Shown here one piece after another: positions 56,810-64,000 of a stretch of 64,000 bases of DNA; position 1 is the first letter of the stretch, and every line of letters starts with the position of its first letter. This stretch comes from Liquidambar formosana (Eukaryota; Streptophyta; Magnoliopsida; Saxifragales; Altingiaceae), in contig CM077833.1 of assembly GCA_039720395.1 (NCBI GenBank), positions 9,439,036 to 9,503,035 on the forward strand. The letters are read 5' to 3'. The notes under the pieces were generated by a model. The model ran no database searches, was not told the origin of the DNA, and saw nothing but the letters and a program-made list of their open reading frames with translations. The translations under genes and the position numbers were made by a program.

Positions 56810-57908
56810 CCCAAGGTTGCATGCACTAAGCTCTCTGCTTCGATCAGTAATGTGTGTGTTTCTAGGTTATGGTGTTGGTCAGAAAGGCTATTGTTGTTGT
56901 GATCCTATTGCCAAAAAATTGTATGTCTCTCGTCATGTGGTATTTCTCGAGCATATCCCTTTCTTTTCTATTCCTTCTGCTACCGATGTGGTTTCTCAAT
57001 TTGATCTTATTTATCTTGATCCCTTTCTTGCTCATGTTCCTTCTGATTCTTATATTAGTGATTTAGCTCCCTTCTGATCTCCCTTCTCTATCTTCTTTGT
57101 CTGGTTGTCATCCTTCTATTATTCATACGTATTCTCGTAGGAACAAAGCTTCTTCACTTGCAGATTCTGCTTCTCCCACTCTCCCAGCCGAGACCTCTTC
57201 AACTTTTGGTAATGCGGATTCTTCTGTCTCTCGCTATCCTCAGCGAATTCGTAAGTGTCCTGATCATTTTAGTTTTTCTAATACTTGTTATTCGTCTGAT
57301 TTCTGTTCTTTCTTATCTTCTCTTCATTCTCTTTCTGAACCCACCTCCTATAAGGAGGCTATTCTTGACCTTCTTTGGCTACAGGCTATGAATGAAGAGC
57401 TTTCTGCTTTGCATATGACCAACACTTGGGATCTTGTTGCTTTACCTTTAGGCAAATGTGCTATTGGCTGTAGATGGGTTTATAAGATCGAAACCAAGGC
57501 TGACGGTTCTATTGAGCGATACAAAGCTCGTTTGGTTGCTAAGGGTTATGCATAGGAATATGGTATTGATTATGAAGAAACCTTTGCTCCTGTTGCCAAG
57601 ATGACCACAGTTCGCACCTTAATTGCAGTAGTTGCTGTTTGACAGTGGCCTCTTTATCAAATGGATGTTAAAAATGCCTTCTTGCATGGTGATTTGGTTG
57701 AAGAAGTTTATATGGTTCCTCCTCCTGGTCTTTCACATTCTCTCAGTTAAGTTTGCAAACTTCGCAAAGCTCTTTATGGTTTGAAGCAGGCTCTTCGGGC
57801 TTGGTTTGCTAAGTTCTCTACAATAATTTGTGATTTGGGTTTCTGCTATGGTGCTCATGATTCTGCTTTGTTCCTTCGCTCAACCTCTGCAGGACACATA
57901 ATTCTTTT
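56810..57908 (+). pseudogene. Copia pol, integrase tail to RT, with stops
   Basis: After the shift near 56805 the reading continues in other frames to 57077 and from 57097. RT motifs CRWVYKIETKADGSIERYKA and RLVAKGYA precede a TAG at 57553. Further stops follow (TGA near 57642, TAA near 57749) while the sequence between still reads as [20 protein letters not shown] (57661-57714) and KLRKALYGLKQALRAWF. A second shift lies near 57895. Confidence 0.88.
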
Positions 57909-58865
57909 TTGTATGTTGATGATATGATCATCTTTGGTGATGATGTTGTTGGGATTTCTCTTCTCAAAACTCAACTTCAGCATCATTTTGAGATGAAGGA
58001 TCTGGGTTTGCTTCGCTACTTCCTTGGGATTGAGGTTGCTTCGTCTCCCCAAGGGTATCTTCTTACCCAGTCCAAGTATGCTGCTGATGTTGTACAACGA
58101 GGTAATTTTTCTGACTCTCGGACTGTTGATATTCCTATTGAGCTTAATGTTCGTTACACCTCTACTGATGGTGTTGCCTTAGAAGATCCTCATTTGTATC
58201 GTGTGCTTGTTGGTAGTCTTGTCTATCTCACAGTTACTCGTCCTGACATCGCTTATGCAGTGCATATTGTTAGCCAATTTGTTTTTGCTCCGACTACGGT
58301 TCATTGGGCTGCCCTTCTTCGTATTCTGTGCTATCTTCGCGGCTCTTTGCATCAGAGTTTGTTATTTTCCTCCATTTATTCTCTTGCACTTCGCGCTTTT
58401 TTTGATGCTGATTGGGCTGGTGATGCTATGGATCGTAGATCTACCACTGGCTACTGTGTTTTTCTTGGTGATTCTCTCATTTCTTGGCGGAGTAAGAAAC
58501 AGACTGTTGTTGCTCGCTCCTCCGCTGAGGCCGAGTATCGTGCTATGGCTACTACTGTTGCTGAGCTTGTTTGGTTGCACTGGTTGCTTATTGATCTGGG
58601 GGTTTCTTCCTTGTCCCCTATTCCCATGTACTATGACAACCAGAGTGCTATTCAGATTGCCCATAACTCTGTTTTTCATGAACGCACTAAACACATTGAG
58701 ATTGATTGTCATTTTATGCGTCATCATCTTCAGCAGGGCACTTTTTCTCTTCCTTTTGTTCTGTCTACTATGCAGTTGGCGGATTTCTTTACCAAGTCCC
58801 ACACTATCTCGCGCTTCCGTTTTCTGCTTGGCAAATTCTTGATGTTTCCTACTATCATATCATGA
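57909..58865 (+). pseudogene. Copia pol, RT catalytic box to RNase H (318-codon frame)
   Basis: YVDD at 57912-57923 is intact, followed by QLQHHFEMKDLGLLRYFLGI. RNase H has DADWAGDAMDRRSTTGYCVF, then ARSSAEAEYRAMA and YYDNQSAIQIAHN..HERTKHIEID, complete to a stop at 58863. The purine tract begins directly at the stop codon. Confidence 0.9.
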
Positions 58866-58878
58866 GTTTGAGGGAGGG

Positions 58879-59020
58879 TGTTAGGATATTCTTGTATATA
58901 TATATATTGTATTTTAAGGGTGTTTTGGGTATTTCTTTTGTATAGGGTTTCTTAGGGATATATACTCTGTATTATACTGTTTTATTCAATAAGAAATTAC
59001 TCCCTTTTGCAAAGTTTTCA
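58879..59020 (+). repeat. 3' LTR (142 bp)
   Basis: Follows the purine tract and ends at the GTTCT duplication (59021-59025). Confidence 0.97.
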
Positions 59021-59025
59021 GTTCT

Positions 59026-60081
59026 ATCCAATGAATGAGGCCAAAAGTGGCCTTTTATAGTGTTGGAGTCTAAGGCATCCTAGCTGTAGGGTAGCTGGCT
59101 AGCAGATTCGTGATTTGCAGAGATAGGTCTGCCAACCTACCCTTGGTAGGTCACAGTCCCCATGTTGTGTCAAGGCTTCTATGTTTATTCAATAGTCGAA
59201 GTAGCTTTTTAAGTGATTGATGTGATAGGAAATCTGGGTTGCATCCCCTCCAACTACCCTTCAACTCACTAAGCTAGGAGTGCTAATTCCCAATGTTATG
59301 GGAGCAACTCCGTGCCTTAGAGAGCATTCTCTCTAGCCACCAAACCAAGATCCTCCAATCATTCCAAAGAGAAGCCGGGTCAAGGTCGTGCAACCTTGCC
59401 CAGCTCGAGGTCAAGCTCCCTAGGTATCACCTGACCTTGGCAGGCATTGAGTCAGGGTGTGGTGCCACTAGGGCACTCCAAGAAGACCTTGATGGCCGCT
59501 AGCCTTATCTCCCATTGTGCGATGCAGTAAGCATCCGACCCGAAGAGGACATGCAGACCCACCTCGAGATAACTCGGGCATCTCCCTAGAGGGAGGCATC
59601 TATCCAGAGTCGAGCATCTTCGATGGGGTGGGACGTTCTTGTTGAGGGTATGGTGTCATAAGGCCATTCCAAAGGGACTGTGGTGGTCGTTAGTGTTGAC
59701 TTGCACTATACGATGTTACAGACATTTAACTCATAGAGGTTTATTTCAAGCATCTCTCCAGAGGGAGGTGTCCATTCGGAGATGTGCATCCTTGATAGGG
59801 CGAGGCACGCCCGTCGAAGGCACTTAGGCTTGAAGGTTCTAAGTGAGGTAGTTTTCTAGGGAAAGGCATCTCCCTAGGGGAAGCAGCCATCCAAAGATGG
59901 GTAAGAAAATCATCTTTCCAAGTAAAGGCATCTCTTAGGGGGAGGCAACCATCCGGAGATGGATGAGACATGCCCGTTGTGGGCACCTAGGCCGAGGGTG
60001 CTAAGTAGTGTGAGGGTATAGTGAAGTGCCCTCGCATAGCGACAAGTTGTGCTATGTAGGGCATCTCCCGGAGGGGGCATC
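59026..60081. repeat. Region of degenerate GGAGGCATCCATCCGGAGATG-like repeats
   Basis: 59026-59340 shows no feature. From 59340 to 60080 words such as CATCTCCCTAGAGGGAGGC, ATCCGGAGATG and AGGGTGCTAAGTAGTG recur at intervals of 60-120 bp, more GC-rich than the surroundings. This looks like the LTR or interior of an old non-coding element cut by the Copia at 54001 and the hAT at 60082. The frames at 59293-59502 and 59741-59986 are repeat-derived and not taken as genes. Confidence 0.5.
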
Positions 60082-60434
60082 CAAAGACTTAAATATCGGT
60101 ATCAATGGATATATCGATGGTCCAAAAACACGGATATATTGGATATATCGATGAATATATCGAAAACATCGATGTCGATTTATAGATATGATGGATATTA
60201 TTAGTTAAACACGGATATTTTTATTGAAACTTTGGGAAACAATGATTTAGACTCTAATAAACAATTTAGCATCAAAGTATTGCTATTTAAATGTGTATAA
60301 TACAAGTATGTGTTGTGTGGGATATAAAAATGTGATACGCTAAGAAAATAAATAATATAAATTTATTCAAATTCAATATCTAAATGTCACATGGAATTAA
60401 AAAATTTAAATATATATTATTTATATAATAATAC
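60082..60434 (+). mobile_element. hAT copy 3, cut by a Copia insertion
   Basis: The left end CAAAGACTTAAATATCGG matches the hAT at 52688, and the next 330 bp follow that copy closely (for example CGGATATTTTTATTGAAACT). The 8 bases before it are GGGGCATC. The right end lies beyond the Copia that starts at 60435, outside the window. Confidence 0.85.
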
Positions 60435-60638
60435 TGTTAGAGTTATTATTTTTATTGTTTTACAGTTTTTGTTATTTCTTTATTTCCTGAAGGGTAGTTT
60501 TGTACTTGGACTTATCTTTCTTATATAAAAGCAATATGTTGGAAGGTGTAGGGTAATTAATTAAACCTTAAACCTTTCTTCTTCATCTTCTTCTCTTTTT
60601 CTCTCTCATATCTAACCTAAACCCTAGCTTACAACTCA
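60435..60638 (+). repeat. 5' LTR (204 bp)
   Basis: Terminal TG and CA. TATA-like CTTATATAAAAG at 60519-60530. A CT-rich stretch precedes its end. Confidence 0.85.
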
Positions 60639-60641
60639 ACT

Positions 60642-60653
60642 TGGTATCAGAGC
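60642..60653 (+). other. Primer-binding site (iMet)
   Basis: TGGTATCAGAGC, three bases (ACT) after the LTR, same spacing as the intron 6 Copia. Confidence 0.95.
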
Positions 60654-60725
60654 CTCCTAATCGATTCTTGTGTGACAAATCTGAAAAATAGAAGAAGAGC
60701 ACAGTAAGATATCATCAACACAGAC

Positions 60726-60762
60726 CTGCTGACGTCATCAGAGTAGATGCTGACGTCAGCAG
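60726..60762 (+). promoter_or_regulatory. TGACGTCA dyad in Copia leader
   Basis: Two perfect TGACGTCA palindromes (60730-60737 and 60751-60758), the second inside the 12-nt palindrome GCTGACGTCAGC (60749-60760), lie 76-118 nt downstream of the primer-binding site. TGACGTCA is a known bZIP-binding core. A retroviral-type RNA dimer or packaging hairpin is another possibility. Confidence 0.65.
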
Positions 60763-61311
60763 GGTGAGTTGATCTCCCCAATCTGGTCGACTCCCCTAGG
60801 GAAAATTTCTAGTGAAGTTTCGTTGCGATCCGAGGTCGTTTGGTATGATTTTGAATTTTCTTATATTTTTCCCAGATTTTAGTGCGATTTTTTGAAACTC
60901 AAATTTTTGGGACTTTGGCTCGAGTTTGTTGCTTGGGGTAGTCTCTATGGGTGCCGACTAGGTGATTCTTGAGTGGCTTTGGAGTTGTTTTGATGTTTGG
61001 ATCACAATTGCTTGTCTTTTTATGTGATTTGAAGGGTCGGCTGTGTGTTTCCTAAAGTTTTGGCCTCTGTTATCATGTTTTCCTGGTTTTGCTGCCTTGG
61101 TGTGGTGATTGTAGCTTTGCTCTGAGTCATCTTGCTATGTAAAGAGGTCTGGTTATGTGATTTTCCATCAGATTGTTGATATTCTTGTGGGTTTCTCAAG
61201 TGTTTTGGGAGGTTTGCTATTTCTCAAGTCTGTTATTGGTTTGTTGACTGATTTAAGGGTCTGCTGGTTTAGTTCCAGATCTGGTTTTGTTGTTTGAACC
61301 TTGTGTTTGAG

Positions 61312-62237
61312 ATGGCAGAAGAGAAATCCAGTACTAAGATTGAAGAAAAACTCCCAGTTTTTAATGTTAACAATGATTTGCCTAAATCTATCACTTCGAA
61401 AAAGTTGAATGGTTTAAATTACATGGCTTGGGCACATGCAGTTAGAGTTTATTTACGTGCTCATCGAAAGTTGAAGTATTTGACTGACAATCCTCCTAGT
61501 GCTAGTGATCCCACTTATGAAGATTGGATTTGCGAGGACTTTGCTGCTATGGGATTGCTTTGGCATAGTATGGATCCCGATATTGCTACAACCATTGAAT
61601 TTTGTGACTCTTCCAAGAAAATTTGGGACTCCATTGCAGATTCTTTTTCTCATCAGAGTAATGTTTCTCGTGTGTATGAGCTATATGAGAAAATTTTCAT
61701 CACCAACAGTCTGGGAAACCTTTAGCTGAGTATTATAGCACACTTAAGAATTTGTGGGATCAATTATTGCAGCATAGGCCTTTTACCACTGATTTAGAGC
61801 AGCAGAAGAAGCAATGGGAGGAGTTTATGATTGCTAGCTTATTATCTGGATTGGACTCTAATCTCCGTGGCTTTAAAGATCAGATCCTTGCAAGTGAGAC
61901 CTTGCCTACGGCTGCTAATGCCTATTCCCGGCTATTTCGTTCTTCCCTAGGACAACATCCTCTCTTGCTTAGTTCCTCTATTTCTTCTTCAGAGACTACT
62001 GCCTTGGTCTCTAACAGTGGAAGCCATGGTAGATTTCGTGGTGGTTTCCGCGGTGGCCATGGAGGCCGTAATTTTCGTGGTGGTGGTCGCCTTAATGGAC
62101 GTGGTGACAGGAAGTGTAATTATTATGGGGGTACAAATCATACTGAACCTTATTGCCTTCAGAAATATGGTAAGCCGAATTATGTGAATCAAGTTAGTGA
62201 TGGTGTAGCACAATCTCAGAGTATGGCACAGTCATAA
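61312..62237 (+). pseudogene. Copia gag, one frameshift
   Basis: It starts at ATG 61312 (MAEEKSSTKIEEK). LNGLNYMAWAHAVRVYL is typical Copia gag. A shift near 61705 moves the frame; it resumes at 61752 with LWDQLLQHR-like sequence and runs to 62237. RGG-rich GRFRGGFRGGHGG (62029-62067) precedes the zinc knuckle CNYYGGTNHTEPYC, whose second Cys is Tyr. The knuckle is therefore damaged. Confidence 0.88.
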
Positions 62238-62399
62238 CCCACATCTGTTGGATGTGCTTCTTCTAGTTCTGGTTCTCGTGATACGTTCAGTACTCAACTT
62301 GGCGAGCTTCTCGTCCAGCACTTGCGCACTGCACTTCCTTCTCTATAGCCTTCTTCTTCCTTTACTACTACCTTAGCTAATTCAGGTAATATTGCATGT

Positions 62400-64000
62400 G
62401 TAGTAGCTTCTCCCTCTTCATGGATTATTGATTCCGGTGCTAACAAAAATATATCTGGTTTATCATCTTGTTTTTCTGATTTAACACCTATTACTCATCA
62501 TGTCGTGTTAGCTGGTGGCTCTTCTCGGCCTATTCATGGACAAGGTGTTCTTCATCCCACCACCTCTCTCTCTCCTTACCTTCTAGTCTTTATGTTCTTA
62601 ATTTTTCATTTAATTTACTCTCTGTTAGTCAGTTGACAAAAGCCTTACAGTGTGAAATTGTTTTCACTCCTACTTCTTGTATTTTTCAGGACCTCAAGAT
62701 CAAGAAGAAGATTGGTTCGGGGCATGAGAAGGACGGTCTTTATCTTTTGGATCCCAGTGACTCCCTGTCTCTCAATTCCTCTGCCTTGTCTGCTACAATT
62801 TCTCCTCTTCAGTGGCACTTCCGCTTGGGTCATCCATCTTTGGCTAAATTGAAGACTACTATTCCCTTACTGAGTCCTTTGTCTAAATTAGAGTGTGAGG
62901 CCTGTCAGTTAGGGAAGCATCACCATAGTTCTTTTCCTAGTAGTAATCACGATCGTCAATTTGAGTCATTTGTTTTGGTTCATACAGATATTTGGGGTCC
63001 ATCTCGTACTGCAACTTTGAGTGGTTTTCATTATTTTGTTGTTTTTGTTGATGATTATTCCCGAATGACATGGTTATTTCTAATGAAAGAGAGGTCTGAA
63101 TTGCCTAGAATTGTTCTTTAATTTTATAATGAAATTCTTGTTCAATTTAATAAGCGGATTAAGATTTTTCGATTTGATAATGCATTGGAGTATGCCCAAA
63201 CCATTATGAATTCATTTTGCATTGATCGAGGCATTATTCATCAGACTAGTTGTTCTCACACTTCCCAGCAAAATGGTGTGGCTGAGCGGAAATACCGCCA
63301 TTTACTTGATATTGCTCGCACTTTAATGTTCAATATGAAGGTACCTAAACATTTTTGGGGTGATGCTGTTTTAATTGCTTGTTATCTCATTAATCGGATG
63401 CCTTCTATTGTTTTGGATCATAAGTCCCCTTTTTCTCTTGTTTATCCTGCTCAGCCTCCTTTCTCCCTCACTATTCGGGTTTTTGGTTGTGTTGTTTTTG
63501 TTCATGTGCTTGATTTGGGTCAGGATAAATTATCTCCTCGAGCTCGGAAATGTGTCTTCCTTGGGTACTCTTGTACTAAAAAAGGCTATCATTGTTACAG
63601 TCCAAATTCTCGTCGCTACTTTGTGAGTGCTAATGTCACATTTTTTGAGTCTACATCTTTCTTTTCCTCCCAAGGTGAGAATCTATTTTCTGATCTCATA
63701 TCTTGTAGTGAGGGGAGCATTCTTTTCGCTGTCCTACTCTTCCGATGCCCATGTCTCCACCTGTGGTCACTTCTTTAGTTTCCTTAGCTCTTTCTAACTG
63801 TCCATTGCAGGTATATCACCGATCACAAGATAGACAAGTTATTTTTTATGGCCCTGTTCCTACAGCTTCTCAGTCTAAGGATCCCGTTTTGCCTCCTCCT
63901 TCCTTGCGCACCGATGATTTACCTATCATTCTACGCTGAGGTAAAAGGACTTGTACACAACATCCTATTGCTCATTTCTTGTCTTATAATCGTCTTTCAC
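62400..64000 (+). pseudogene. Copia pol start: protease and integrase, with stops
   Basis: The protease motif is WIIDSGANKNIS, with DSGA at 62430-62441. The frame shifts near 62590-62635. The zinc part is WHFRLGHPSLAKL..CEACQLGKHH (62812-62930). Integrase shows Asp in VHTDIWGPS (62980s), then a TAA at 63119, then Asp in FRFDNALEY (63169-63195) and Glu in NGVAERKYRH (63271-63300), so the triad codons survive around one stop. A shift near 63720 follows. The rest lies outside the window. Confidence 0.88.

Larger units (their letters stand above)
54001..59020 (+). mobile_element. Complete Ty1-Copia element, 5.0 kb, coding region mutated
   Basis: Short LTRs at 54001-54138 and 58879-59020 start TGTTAGGATATTC and end AAAGTTTTCA. 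A perfect GTTCT duplication flanks it (53996-54000 and 59021-59025). The primer-binding site is at 54139 and the purine tract GAGTTTGAGGGAGGG at 58864-58878. The LTRs differ by three substitutions and a 4-bp TA indel, so insertion is fairly recent, yet gag and pol carry several stops. The order protease-integrase-RT-RNase H is Copia. Confidence 0.97.
51608..64000 (+). other. Intron 7 (>12.4 kb), TE-filled, open at window edge
   Basis: Donor GTATTT; no acceptor and exon for the C-terminal half could be recognised in the rest of the window. It holds three hAT copies, two Copia elements and degenerate tandem repeats. An alternative is that the gene is broken by these insertions; sequence beyond 64000 would decide. 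Confidence 0.6.
60435..64000 (+). mobile_element. Ty1-Copia element, 5' two-thirds in window
   Basis: The 5' LTR at 60435-60638 starts TGTTAGAGTTATT and ends ACAACTCA. The primer-binding site lies at 60642. The order gag, protease, integrase can be read up to the window edge; the RT, RNase H and 3' LTR are outside. The five bases before it are AATAC. It sits inside the hAT copy at 60082. Confidence 0.93.

Noticed and set aside
56231..58802. Frames opposite or out of phase with Copia pol (for example 56231-56518 minus, 58201-58842 plus)
   Set aside because: Shadows of the pol reading frame, which carries the diagnostic integrase, RT and RNase H motifs.

Overview
The window reads as nuclear DNA of a flowering plant, most likely a eudicot with a TE-rich genome. 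The signs are AT-rich non-coding DNA, nested LTR retrotransposons primed by initiator-tRNA-Met, TRIMs, MITEs, hAT and Mutator-type elements, an endogenous pararetrovirus, and one spliced plant gene with GT-AG introns. I cannot name the species. No rRNA, tRNA or CRISPR feature is supported.

One host gene can be read. It lies on the + strand from 23276 past the right edge and encodes a predicted plastid-targeted protein with a glutathione-S-transferase-N/thioredoxin fold and a CPFC motif (the At5g03880/At4g10000 'thioredoxin family' type). Seven exons (719 coding nt, 239 codons plus 2 nt) splice in frame at 23276-23581, 31050-31088, 34965-35091, 35511-35572, 44754-44821, 45173-45222 and 51541-51607. 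The C-terminal half was not found and presumably lies beyond 64000. Five of its seven introns are 3.9 to >12.4 kb and full of transposons; the other two are 419 and 351 bp.

Layout. 1-7071: minus-strand non-coding Gypsy-like LTR element (LARD1) with a 3.2-kb solo LTR inside. 7072-22440: a decayed minus-strand endogenous pararetrovirus cut by three insertions: a 10.9-kb non-coding LTR element (LARD2, itself holding two solo LTRs), a 1.1-kb LTR and a 1.4-kb solo LTR. 22442-23275: Mutator-transposase fragment, short tandem repeat and the gene's promoter region. Intron 1 (23582-31049): a 0.5-kb solo LTR, a TRIM LTR, a 1.8-kb solo LTR, a 5'-truncated L1 LINE and an hAT element. Intron 2 (31089-34964): a 3.1-kb internally deleted Gypsy-like element inside a TRIM. 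Intron 4 (35573-44753): rearranged Copia remnants, a Mutator-type MITE, a 2.6-kb solo LTR, two MITEs and a four-LTR TRIM array. Intron 6 (45223-51540): a minus-strand Copia element with both LTRs. Intron 7 (51608 onward): three copies of an hAT family rich in TATCGATA-like motifs, a complete but mutated Copia element (54001-59020), degenerate tandem repeats, and a second Copia (from 60435) inserted in the last hAT copy.

Most element borders were set from target-site duplications (TSDs) read directly from the sequence. The observations most worth a second look are motif clusters at an equivalent place upstream of the TATA box in several different LTR families, a conserved TGACGTCA-type dyad just downstream of the primer-binding site in three Copia elements, a twice-repeated double-hairpin module in LARD1, a tandem TRIM array, and an acidic ORF in the deleted Gypsy-like element.
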